A stretch of 33,813 bases of DNA, from the NCBI GenBank assembly GCA_021199375.1, contig JAJQIB010000016.1, positions 1-33,813 on the forward strand, given 5' to 3'. A program made the position numbers and the translations under genes. The notes beneath the pieces were generated by a model. It was given only the letters and a program-made list of their open reading frames with translations. It made no database searches and was not told where the DNA came from. The stretch is from Ruminococcus sp. (GTDB lineage Bacteria > Bacillota > Clostridia > Oscillospirales > Ruminococcaceae). Positions 26,937 to 33,813 of this stretch are shown in pieces. Position 1 is the first letter of the stretch; every line of letters starts with the position of its first letter.

Positions 26937-26966
26937 ATTATACTATAAAACTGAAGAAAAAATCAA
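26937..26966 (-). promoter_or_regulatory. Minus-strand promoter of the crRNA-like RNA
   Basis: On the minus strand, TTGATT (26961-26966) and TATAAT (26937-26942) are separated by 18 nt. The -10 is a perfect consensus and six bases separate it from the first base of the pseudo-repeat, a normal transcription start distance. Confidence 0.65.
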
Positions 26967-27029
26967 GCGAATTGAAAAATTTATATAAAGTAACTAAATT
27001 TCATTTCGTAATTTTGTGAATATTTATAG

Positions 27030-27058
27030 TTGACAAAAAATGAAATGTGGTTTATAAA
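27030..27058 (+). promoter_or_regulatory. Promoter of the cas5c-cas8c-cas7c-cas4-cas1-cas2 operon
   Basis: TTGACA at 27030-27035, a 17-nt spacer and TATAAA at 27053-27058 form a near-consensus promoter with a predicted start near 27065, about 30 nt before cas5c. An inverted repeat ATTTCATTT (26998-27006) / AAATGAAAT (27038-27046) brackets the -35. The -10 and start site lie inside the sequence matched by the crRNA-like RNA. Confidence 0.8.
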
Positions 27059-27069
27059 ACAACAAATAT
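27054..27069 (-). promoter_or_regulatory. Predicted target site of the crRNA-like RNA at the cas5c promoter
   Basis: The plus-strand sequence ATAAAACAACAAATAT here is a direct repeat, with one difference, of ATAAAACAACGAATAT at 26878-26893, the pseudo-spacer. Read as a protospacer on the minus strand, the match covers positions 1-5 and 7-16; the mismatch is at position 6. The three bases 5' of it are CTT. The main I-C PAM known from other species is TTC, so PAM quality is uncertain. The site spans nearly all of the -10 and the predicted transcription start. Confidence 0.7.
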
Positions 27070-27093
27070 AAGTTTTGAAAGGGGTTGATGAAG

Positions 27094-27816
27094 ATGGCTT
27101 ATGGAATTAAGATTTTGGTTCAAGGAGATTATGCACTTTTCACGCGCCCGGAAATGAAGGTAGAACGCGTGAGCTATGATGTGCCACCACCTGGTGCTAT
27201 AGAAGGGCTATTAAAGGCTGTTTATTGGAAGCCTGCTATTGGATACAAAATCGACAGAATTGTTGTTTATAAGCCTATTAAATTTATGAGCATCAGACGA
27301 AATGAGGTGAAAAGCAAGGCGAGCCAATCCGCTGTAAAATCCCAAATGAATGGCAAAGATGCAAATCCCGTAATCTTTACATCCGACGATCGCACACAAC
27401 GTGCCGCTACGATTCTCAAAGATGTTAAGTATGGTATTGAGTTTCATTTTGAGCTTACGGGATTAAAGTCGGATCATGATGATGAATGCGAGGAGAAGCA
27501 TTACAATATAATACTAAGAAGATTAAGAAATGGACAGTGCTTTAGACAGCCTTGCTTAGGATGTAGAGAGTTTCCTGTTAGTAAGATCGAACTAGTTGAT
27601 GAATTTGATTTAAGCGAAGTAGATGAAAGCTTGATGGGAGATACTGATTTAGGCTATATGCTCTATAAAATGAAATTTGCAGATGGTGGTAAACCAATCA
27701 ACAACAATTGGGAAAGTCCTAAATTTTCTGACAAGGCGGACGCAATTTACTACAGACCTCATATTGTTGATGGTGTGATTGATGTTCAAAAGTACAGGGA
27801 GATGATTAAATGCTGA
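27094..27816 (+). CDS. cas5: Type I-C Cas5c (crRNA-processing subunit of Cascade)
   Basis: A 240-residue Cas5c/Cas5d. In type I-C there is no Cas6, and Cas5 itself cuts pre-crRNA at the base of the repeat hairpin and then holds the 5' handle. The N-terminus has the typical MAYGIKILVQGDYALFTRPE and SYDVPPPGAIEGLLKAVYWKP segments, followed by glycine-rich and basic regions. The start at ATG 27094 is preferred because AAAGGGG (27078-27084) is 9 nt before it and the family begins with MAYG; an earlier ATG at 27088 and TTG at 27085 are too close. It overlaps cas8c by 7 nt. Confidence 0.93.
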   Translation: MAYGIKILVQGDYALFTRPEMKVERVSYDVPPPGAIEGLLKAVYWKPAIGYKIDRIVVYKPIKFMSIRRNEVKSKASQSAVKSQMNGKDANPVIFTSDDRTQRAATILKDVKYGIEFHFELTGLKSDHDDECEEKHYNIILRRLRNGQCFRQPCLGCREFPVSKIELVDEFDLSEVDESLMGDTDLGYMLYKMKFADGGKPINNNWESPKFSDKADAIYYRPHIVDGVIDVQKYREMIKC

Positions 27817-29618
27817 TAAATGCTCTTTGCAATTACTATGATATGCTTGCGCAAGATTCTGAGAATGACAAAATTGTTCCAGAGTATTTGTCGCAGAAAG
27901 ATGTTAGCTACATGATAATGATTTCAGAAGATGGTAAAATCACTGATATTTTAGGCTTTCCTGATAAAGACGAAAGAACTAAAAAAAATGGCAAAGCAAC
28001 TATTTGTTTACCTAGACGCTCTGAAAAATCTGCTGTAGATCTAAATATTGTTGAACATCGAGGCAAATACATATTTGGACTAGATTTTAAAGATGGGAGG
28101 CTCACAACAAAATTTGATAAGGCTAATGATTCTAGAAAAAATGGAGTTTTTAGAGAAGGAAACCTTGAATTTTTCAAGGATTTAGACTCTCCTATAGACA
28201 AAGCATTCTACAAATTTCTGGAAAATTGGAAACCCGAAAATGAAACGGAAAATCCGATATTAATTAAGCTAGGCAAAGATATTTGCAAAGATTTGTTTTG
28301 TTTTGCACTTGATGGTCATCCTGAAATTATGCTGCATGAAGATGCCCAAGTGATTGAAAAGTACAAGCAGTTTTATATGCGAGATATGCAAGAAAAATTA
28401 GTTGGTCAGGGCAATGTTAGTATGGATGCAATTACTGGAGAAATAAAGCCGATTGCTGATTTGCATGATAAAATCAAGGGATTGCTAGGAGGTCAACCAA
28501 GCGGTTGCCTTTTAGTGGCTGCTGATAAGCCTGCATTTGAATCGTACAACAAGGCAAAGTCTTTATCAGCTAATGTGTCGGTTGATTCAATGAAAAAGTA
28601 CACATCTGCACTTAATATGCTACTTTCTGATTCTCACCACAAAATAGTTGTTGGTGACACGACAATTGTATTTTTCGCTATCTCACAAAAGGATGAAAAT
28701 GAGAGTGAGATTGTTAAATTCTTTTTCTCATCAAAGCTTGATTCGGATGAAATTGAAAGTGAATTAGAAGGTATATTAAATGCTGTTAGAAAAGGTAAGG
28801 TGCCTGACTACAGTGCTTTGGATATTGATGTAAATGACAGCTTTTATGTTGTTGGACTCACTCCTAATGCTTCCAGAATTTCACAAAGATTTATATATCG
28901 CAATAAATTCGGTGCCATTTTGGATAATGTTATTTTGCATCAAAAGGATATGGCGGTAAAGTATAACGGCAAGGATATTAGTGTTGGCATGATAACGCAT
29001 GAATTGATTTCACCAAAATCTACTAAAGAAAAGGTATCGTCATCTATTGTTTCCGAACTATTTAAAGCGATACTTAATGGCACAAATTATCCGACAACAC
29101 TTTTGGAAACTGTTATAAGACGCGTTAAAGCCGACAGTGACGACCCTGAAAACAACAGGTATTTTATTAAGCTAAACGACACAAGAGCTGGAATAATTAA
29201 GGCTTGCCTTAACAGAAGAGCAAGGCTTTCAAATAAAGAGGAGGAAATAAAAATGGGACTAGATGAAACCAATACCAACCAAGCATACGTTTGTGGCAGA
29301 CTGTTTGCCGTACTTGAGAAGATTCAGCAAGAGGCATCAGATAATAAGCTTAACAAGACTATTAAGGATTCGTACTTTGCTACTGCGATGTCGAAGCCAT
29401 CAACGGTTTTTCCAAAGCTGTTTTCGTTGGCACAAAATCATCTTGCCAAGCTTGAATACTCAGTGCATTTTAACAAGATGCTTGGTGAGATAGTGGGCTT
29501 ACTTGATGATGAGTTTCCGTCAACTTTATCGCTTGAGGATCAAGGAAGATTTGTTATCGGATACTATCATCAGAATGGCGAGCTTTACAAGAAAAAGGAA
29601 AATGCTCAGACTAAATAA
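27810..29618 (+). CDS. cas8c: Type I-C Cas8c large Cascade subunit (Csd1)
   Basis: A 602-residue Csd1-type Cas8c, the large subunit that recognises the PAM and positions target DNA in Cascade. The N-terminal region and the segment KPAFESYNKAKSLSANVSVD agree with the family; length is typical. The C-terminal 121 residues (from Met482) are also predicted to be made alone as Cas11c from an internal start. The ATG overlaps the cas5c stop by 7 nt, indicating translational coupling, and cas7c follows after 18 nt. Confidence 0.93.
   Translation: MLINALCNYYDMLAQDSENDKIVPEYLSQKDVSYMIMISEDGKITDILGFPDKDERTKKNGKATICLPRRSEKSAVDLNIVEHRGKYIFGLDFKDGRLTTKFDKANDSRKNGVFREGNLEFFKDLDSPIDKAFYKFLENWKPENETENPILIKLGKDICKDLFCFALDGHPEIMLHEDAQVIEKYKQFYMRDMQEKLVGQGNVSMDAITGEIKPIADLHDKIKGLLGGQPSGCLLVAADKPAFESYNKAKSLSANVSVDSMKKYTSALNMLLSDSHHKIVVGDTTIVFFAISQKDENESEIVKFFFSSKLDSDEIESELEGILNAVRKGKVPDYSALDIDVNDSFYVVGLTPNASRISQRFIYRNKFGAILDNVILHQKDMAVKYNGKDISVGMITHELISPKSTKEKVSSSIVSELFKAILNGTNYPTTLLETVIRRVKADSDDPENNRYFIKLNDTRAGIIKACLNRRARLSNKEEEIKMGLDETNTNQAYVCGRLFAVLEKIQQEASDNKLNKTIKDSYFATAMSKPSTVFPKLFSLAQNHLAKLEYSVHFNKMLGEIVGLLDDEFPSTLSLEDQGRFVIGYYHQNGELYKKKENAQTK
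29237..29255 (+). promoter_or_regulatory. Internal ribosome binding site and start for Cas11c
   Basis: AGAGGAGG (29237-29244) followed 8 nt later by ATG (29253-29255) lies inside cas8c and in the same frame. The Shine-Dalgarno is encoded by the codons for the EEE stretch. It is the strongest ribosome binding site in the gene. Confidence 0.85.
29253..29618 (+). CDS. cas11c: Cas11c small Cascade subunit, internal translation product of cas8c
   Basis: The 121-residue C-terminal portion of Cas8c begins MGLDETNTNQAYVCGRLFAV and is largely helical, as expected of Cas11-type small subunits. Type I-C, I-B and I-D systems are known to make Cas11 from an internal start within cas8 or cas10d. The strong in-frame Shine-Dalgarno plus ATG here matches that mechanism. 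Cas11c forms the belly of Cascade and stabilises the opened R-loop. It shares its stop with cas8c. Expression is inferred, not shown. Confidence 0.82.
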   Translation: MGLDETNTNQAYVCGRLFAVLEKIQQEASDNKLNKTIKDSYFATAMSKPSTVFPKLFSLAQNHLAKLEYSVHFNKMLGEIVGLLDDEFPSTLSLEDQGRFVIGYYHQNGELYKKKENAQTK

Positions 29619-29636
29619 TGAAAGGAAGTTATTAAA

Positions 29637-30500
29637 ATGGAAGCAATTAAGAACAGATACGAATTTGTAATGATTTTTGATGTTGAGAATGGAAATCCTA
29701 ACGGAGATCCCGATGCGGGAAATATGCCCAGAACGGACCCTGAAACCTCTCTTGGATTGGTAACTGATGTTTGCCTAAAGAGAAAAATAAGAAATTTCGT
29801 AGAGCTAATTAAGGAAGGCGAGCCGTGTTATAATATCCTTATCAAGGCAGACAAGGCTTTGAACACTAAGTTTGCACAGATGTATGAAAAGCATGATTTG
29901 CCAACTAAACAAAAGGGCAAAGATGCCGATGTTGTAGCTAAGGCAAGAAATTTTATGTGTGAAAACTACTATGACGTTCGTACATTCGGTGCAGTAATGA
30001 GTACAGGCGATGACCCATGCGGAATAGTCAGAGGACCTGTTCAGATAAACTTTGCCAGAAGTATAGATCCCGTTTTCCCACAGGATTTTACTATTACAAG
30101 ACAAGCTAAAACAACTGTTGACAGATTGGCAGATGGAGAAACCGAGATGGGTAAGAAGTCAATTATTCCCTATGGTTTATATAAAGCGGAAGGCTACGTT
30201 TCAGCGATGCAAGCTCAGAAGGTAACCGGCTTTAATGAGGATGATTTGGAGCTTCTTTGGACGGCGATAATTAATATGTTTGAGAATGACAGAAGTGCCG
30301 CAAGAGGTAAGATGTGCATGAGAAAGCTTTACGTTTTCAAGCATGATAGTGCTCTTGGAAATGCACCTGCTCATCTGCTTTTTGACAAGATAAGCATTAC
30401 GAAAAAGTCTGATGTCAAAGCCCCGAGAAATTTCAGCGATTATACCATTAACGTTGATACAAATATGCCTGACGGTGTAACGCTTATCGAAAAGCTGTAA
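29637..30500 (+). CDS. cas7: Type I-C Cas7c backbone subunit (Csd2)
   Basis: A 287-residue Csd2/Cas7 protein that polymerises along the crRNA to form the Cascade backbone. The family signature near the start, FVMIFDVENGNPNGDPDAGN, and the internal TFGAVMSTG and GIVRGPVQINFARSIDPV segments are clear. AAAGGAAG at 29622-29629 precedes the ATG. The stop overlaps the cas4 start by one base (TAATG). Confidence 0.95.
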   Translation: MEAIKNRYEFVMIFDVENGNPNGDPDAGNMPRTDPETSLGLVTDVCLKRKIRNFVELIKEGEPCYNILIKADKALNTKFAQMYEKHDLPTKQKGKDADVVAKARNFMCENYYDVRTFGAVMSTGDDPCGIVRGPVQINFARSIDPVFPQDFTITRQAKTTVDRLADGETEMGKKSIIPYGLYKAEGYVSAMQAQKVTGFNEDDLELLWTAIINMFENDRSAARGKMCMRKLYVFKHDSALGNAPAHLLFDKISITKKSDVKAPRNFSDYTINVDTNMPDGVTLIEKL

Positions 30501-31168
30501 TGGATACGCAAACTGTAAATATTCGTTCGATACAGCATTTTATGTACTGCCCCAGAAGATACGGTTTGCTTGAAGTAAACGACGATTGGGCGGAGAACGC
30601 ATTTGTTGTAATGGCAAATATTATGCACGAAAATGTACATAATGCAAAGCATAGCTTTACAAGTCAAAACAAGATTGTGGTTTCCGCCATCGATGTTTAC
30701 AATGACAAGCCGGAGTACAACCTTTTCGGAGTGTGTGATTGTATAGAGTTTAATCGTTGTAATAACGGAGTTTTCATTGAGAAGCTTGGAGGCAATTTTG
30801 ATGTAAAGATTGTAGAGTATAAGCCTAATCCGCCAAAGGATAAGGAATATTATGAAAGCGACGCTATGCAAGTTTTTGCACAGAAGCTTTGTGTTGATTA
30901 CATCTATGGGTGCGATTGTGATTGTTGTTTGTATTACACTAAAACTAAAAAGCGGGTGGCATTGCCGTTCAAAAGCGAATTTGATCGCTGGAATGAGCAG
31001 CTTTTAAAGTATTTAATTCAGATGAGAGAAGTACTTGCAACACAAAGAATACCACAAAAAAGAAAAGGTCAAAAATGTTCGGGCTGTTCTTTAAAGGATT
31101 ACTGCTTTCCTAAAAGCGCAAACGCTTCGGTTAAGGATGAAATTATGGAATTAATGAGTGAGGTGTAG
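30500..31168 (+). CDS. cas4: CRISPR-associated exonuclease Cas4
   Basis: A 222-residue Cas4, a RecB-like iron-sulfur nuclease that trims prespacers and ensures PAM-correct integration with Cas1-Cas2. One cluster cysteine is in MYCPRRYGLLE near the N-terminus (C17) and three are in KCSGCSLKDYC near the C-terminus, which together can bind 4Fe-4S. The nuclease motifs are the central VEYKP and the AMQVFAQKL segment. It lies between cas7c and cas1 with 1-nt and 2-nt junctions, the normal I-C order. Confidence 0.93.
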   Translation: MDTQTVNIRSIQHFMYCPRRYGLLEVNDDWAENAFVVMANIMHENVHNAKHSFTSQNKIVVSAIDVYNDKPEYNLFGVCDCIEFNRCNNGVFIEKLGGNFDVKIVEYKPNPPKDKEYYESDAMQVFAQKLCVDYIYGCDCDCCLYYTKTKKRVALPFKSEFDRWNEQLLKYLIQMREVLATQRIPQKRKGQKCSGCSLKDYCFPKSANASVKDEIMELMSEV

Positions 31169-31170
31169 TA

Positions 31171-32193
31171 ATGAAAAGGCTTCTTAATTCGCTTTACGTT
31201 CTTGATGAAACAGCATATCTTTCGCTTGATGGAGAAAATATAGTTTGCCGTAAGGATAATCAAGAAAAATTTCGTGTACCGTTTTCAAATATTGAAGAAA
31301 TATATTGTTTTAATTTCAATGGTTGCACTCCTGCACTAATGGGAAAATGTGTAGAATATGGTATTCCACTTAATTTTCTCAATCCCTACGGAAAATTTTT
31401 GGCGAGAGTTCAGGGTGAGGCAAAGGGAAATGTCTTTTTGCGTAAAGCTCAATTTGAAATGCTTTCAAATACACCGATAATTTTGTCACAAAACACTGTT
31501 GCGGCAAAGCTTTCAAATACAGTGACTTTAATAAAGCGATCTCTTAAGGATTATCCTGAAATAGATTCAGATGGTGCAGTAAGCAGGTGCATAGACTATA
31601 TCAAGCAGGGAATAAAAAACGTCTATACTGTTAGCGATAAGGAAGTCATTATGGGAATTGAGGGCAATTGTGCAAAAGCATATTTTGATATTTTTGATAG
31701 ATTGATATTGCAACAAAAAGACGATTTTAAGATGATCGCAAGAACAAAGCGTCCCCCACTTGACAGGGTAAATGCTGTACTTTCATTTATGTACACTATT
31801 GCGACATCATCTTGCGCTTCTGCACTTGAAAGTGTTGGACTTGACAGCTATGCAGGCTTTTATCATGCGTTTCGATCTGGAAGAAATTCGCTTGCTTGTG
31901 ATATGGTGGAGGAATTTCGTTGTATTGTCGAAAGACTAGTGCTTACAATGATTAATCTTAAACAGTTAAAAGCGGATGATTTTGAAACGCAGGTTTCAGG
32001 AGCAGTGTACCTTACAAAGGACGGAAAGAAAAAGGTTCTTACAGCATGGCAGGAAAAAAAGCGTACAACGTTTACTCATCCGTATACAAAGGAGAAGATG
32101 CCATTAGGTCTGTTGCCATTTGTTCAAAGCACACTTTTGGCAAAGTACATACGAGGTGAGATTAGCGAATATCCATGTTTTTTGCTAAAGTAA
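31171..32193 (+). CDS. cas1: CRISPR-associated integrase Cas1
   Basis: A 340-residue Cas1 endonuclease/integrase that inserts new spacers at the leader end of the array. The catalytic residues are visible: E164 in MGIEGNCAKAYF, H232 in YHAFRSGR, and D244 and E247 in CDMVEEFR. The length fits type I-C Cas1. The region around its last codons also carries the cas2 ribosome binding site. Confidence 0.96.
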   Translation: MKRLLNSLYVLDETAYLSLDGENIVCRKDNQEKFRVPFSNIEEIYCFNFNGCTPALMGKCVEYGIPLNFLNPYGKFLARVQGEAKGNVFLRKAQFEMLSNTPIILSQNTVAAKLSNTVTLIKRSLKDYPEIDSDGAVSRCIDYIKQGIKNVYTVSDKEVIMGIEGNCAKAYFDIFDRLILQQKDDFKMIARTKRPPLDRVNAVLSFMYTIATSSCASALESVGLDSYAGFYHAFRSGRNSLACDMVEEFRCIVERLVLTMINLKQLKADDFETQVSGAVYLTKDGKKKVLTAWQEKKRTTFTHPYTKEKMPLGLLPFVQSTLLAKYIRGEISEYPCFLLK

Positions 32194-32207
32194 AGAAGGT
32201 GAAAAAA

Positions 32208-32498
32208 ATGATGACTCTTGTTAGTTATGATGTGTCAACTGTTGATAACAAAGGGAAAACCCGTTTGAGGAAAATTGCAAAGGAATGTCAGAATTACGGA
32301 CAGAGAGTACAAAATTCTGTTTTTGAATTGGATTTAGATTACGGTACTTTTTTGCAGGTAAGAAATCGGCTGTTAAAAATAATTGATACTGATAATGATA
32401 GTTTGAGAATCTATTATTTAGGAAAGAACTGGCAAAGAAGAATTGAGCATTTTGGTGCCAAGCAAACATATAATCCAGAAGGCACGTTAATTGTTTAG
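32208..32498 (+). CDS. cas2: CRISPR-associated protein Cas2
   Basis: A 96-residue Cas2, the central dimer of the Cas1-Cas2 integration complex. It starts MMTLVSYDVST with the conserved early aspartate, followed by RLRKIAKECQNYGQRVQNSVFELDLD, and ends YNPEGTLIV. GAAGGTG (32195-32201) lies 6 nt before ATG 32208 and 9 nt before ATG 32211, either of which may be used. The open frame reaches back into cas1 but lacks a ribosome site there. Confidence 0.94.
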   Translation: MMTLVSYDVSTVDNKGKTRLRKIAKECQNYGQRVQNSVFELDLDYGTFLQVRNRLLKIIDTDNDSLRIYYLGKNWQRRIEHFGAKQTYNPEGTLIV

Positions 32499-32652
32499 AG
32501 AACCTCTAATGATATTCATTTTACGGGTAGGTTCGCCAAAAAAATGAGCTCTAAAATGAACGCAAAATGAAATGATAATTAATTTATCTTTAACATAAAT
32601 TAATTTGTTCCACCCATGGTGGAGCGTGAAACTAGCATACACAAAATCTAGG
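32499..32652 (+). promoter_or_regulatory. CRISPR leader
   Basis: The 154-bp non-coding A+T-rich sequence between cas2 and the first repeat has the position of the leader where new spacers are integrated and pre-crRNA transcription begins. It contains TTAGAG/CTCTAA (32495-32509, at the cas2 stop), AAAATGAA twice (32553-32560 and 32564-32571), an 11-bp inverted repeat AATTAATTTAT/ATAAATTAATT (32577-32587 with 32595-32605), and CCACC-CAT-GGTGG (32610-32622). I cannot name a certain pre-crRNA promoter. Confidence 0.75.
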
Positions 32653-33813
32653 GTCACGCCCCTCGTGGGCGTGTGAGTTGAAATTTTACATTCTTAGGGT
32701 AATCAATGACGTAAACGTCACGCCCCTCGTGGGCGTGTGAGTTGAAATTGGTATGTGTAGAGCCAACAAGATCTTCTACCAGTCACGCCCCTCGTGGGCG
32801 TGTGAGTTGAAATTACACCCATCTGTCCCACAAGAGGCTTAGGAACGGGTCACGCCCCTCGTGGGCGTGTGAGTTGAAATTTAATGCGATAAAGACAAAA
32901 ATTACAGAGGTATGGGTCACGCCCCTCGTGGGCGTGTGAGTTGAAATTTGTGAGTGGCAGGTCATGCCGCTCATACCCTGTCACGCCCCTCGTGGGCGTG
33001 TGAGTTGAAATCATGCGGAGATATACCTCGTTATGTCCCTTAAGGTGTCACGCCCCTCGTGGGCGTGTGAGTTGAAATGCCATAAGTCACGTTGCCATCA
33101 GCTCGCTCCGTCTGTCACGCCCCTCGTGGGCGTGTGAGTTGAAATTCGCCTGTCGTTATAAAGCAGTTGCACCATGTCGTCACGCCCCTCGTGGGCGTGT
33201 GAGTTGAAATAGCTTTGCGAGTGTTGACTTACCCTGTACGCTGTGTCACGCCCCTCGTGGGCGTGTGAGTTGAAATAGGATTGCCCCATACCGACGCCGC
33301 TAGCATTAAGTCACGCCCCTCGTGGGCGTGTGAGTTGAAATTTCGTACGGTTTTTCCGATTCAAAGCTTTCAAACGGTCACGCCCCTCGTGGGCGTGTGA
33401 GTTGAAATGCGATAGCCGTCTGCCGTCTCGGTCAGCGCCGATAGTCACGCCCCTCGTGGGCGTGTGAGTTGAAATGCAATTGACCCATACTGTCTCTTGC
33501 TCGCCGTCTGTCACGCCCCTCGTGGGCGTGTGAGTTGAAATTCTGTTAATAAAATTTATTAAATATCGTCAACTGGTCACGCCCCTCGTGGGCGTGTGAG
33601 TTGAAATTGCTTGGTGTGTTTTGCCCGCTCAGGTATCCGCGTCACGCCCCTCGTGGGCGTGTGAGTTGAAATGCTAATCATGCTTTACCAGTCCTTTCCA
33701 CTACGTCACGCCCCTCGTGGGCGTGTGAGTTGAAATGGATAGTATGGCAGGGTGCAACCAACAGCGACTAGTCACGCCCCTCGTGGGCGTGTGAGTTGAA
33801 ATCCACATGTCAA
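32653..33813 (+). CRISPR. Type I-C CRISPR array, 18 repeats, cut by the window end
   Basis: There are eighteen identical 32-bp repeats (first at 32653-32684, last at 33771-33802). They begin GTCACGCCCC and end GTGAGTTGAAAT. Seventeen complete spacers of 32-35 bp separate them, and an eighteenth is cut after 11 bases. The repeat forms the stem CACGCCC/GGGCGTG with loop CTCGT, leaving the 11-nt handle TGAGTTGAAAT after Cas5c cleavage, the type I-C pattern. The array lies on the same strand as and downstream of the cas operon, with the leader at its left, so the newest spacers are the leftmost. No degenerate repeat is seen; the far end is outside the window. Spacer composition varies from about 20% to 66% GC, suggesting several invader sources. 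Confidence 0.98.

Noticed and set aside
30440-30871. 143-codon minus-strand open frame across cas7c and cas4
   Set aside because: Antisense to two well-supported cas genes with 1-nt coupling; no ribosome site.
33098-33514. Minus-strand open frames encoding repeated FNSHAHEGRD and STHTPTRGV peptides
   Set aside because: They are translations of the CRISPR repeat read backwards, a well-known annotation artefact; no ribosome binding site.

Overview
The window reads as a chromosomal segment of a low-to-mid GC Gram-positive bacterium, most likely a clostridial Firmicute close to Ruminococcaceae/Oscillospirales. The evidence is the rnj-gdpP-rplI-dnaB-tilS-ftsH gene order, strong AAAGGAG-type ribosome binding sites, frequent TTG starts and TTGACA/TATAAT promoters. 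The family assignment is inference. The first 41 bases are a poly-G/poly-C block that looks like a sequencing or contig-end artefact.

Layout. (1) 179-2232: DnaD-domain protein and a DnaC/DnaI-type helicase loader, a replication-initiation pair, closed by a strong hairpin. (2) 2279-4654, minus strand: PcrA/UvrD helicase. (3) 4886-7156: a fusion of a nucleotidyltransferase-like domain, a hexapeptide helix and a phosphomannomutase-like domain, in which both enzymatic signatures look degraded. (4) 7153-7558: a perfect promoter followed by a roughly 370-nt highly structured leader. (5) 7559-16693: RNase J, the c-di-AMP phosphodiesterase GdpP, ribosomal protein L9, DnaB helicase, TilS and FtsH. (6) 16825-18886: ECF sigma factor and a membrane-anchored presumed anti-sigma factor. 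(7) 19024-22879: GtrA-like protein, FAD-dependent oxidoreductase of the UDP-galactopyranose-mutase type and a GT39-like membrane glycosyltransferase, a probable cell-surface glycosylation module. (8) 22929-24458: cytoplasmic GH13 alpha-glucosidase. (9) 24627 to the end: a complete type I-C CRISPR-Cas locus, cas3 - gap - cas5c-cas8c(cas11c)-cas7c-cas4-cas1-cas2 - leader - array. The array has 18 identical 32-bp repeats and 17 complete spacers and runs off the window.

The most interesting element is in the 260-bp gap between cas3 and cas5c. On the minus strand there is a promoter (TTGATT-18-TATAAT), a solitary degenerate CRISPR repeat starting at the predicted transcription start and keeping the 3' handle TGTGAGTTGAAAT, about 21 nt of spacer-like sequence, and an intrinsic terminator. 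The first 16 nt of this pseudo-spacer match the -10/start region of the cas5c operon promoter, about 125 bp away, with one mismatch, at position 6, which type I Cascade does not read. This is the architecture expected of a crRNA-like autoregulator (CreR/CreA-like): Cascade loaded with it would occlude its own operon promoter. Cas3 has a separate promoter.

A second noteworthy point is an internal Shine-Dalgarno plus ATG within cas8c (29237-29255), in frame, which should yield a separate 121-residue Cas11c small subunit.
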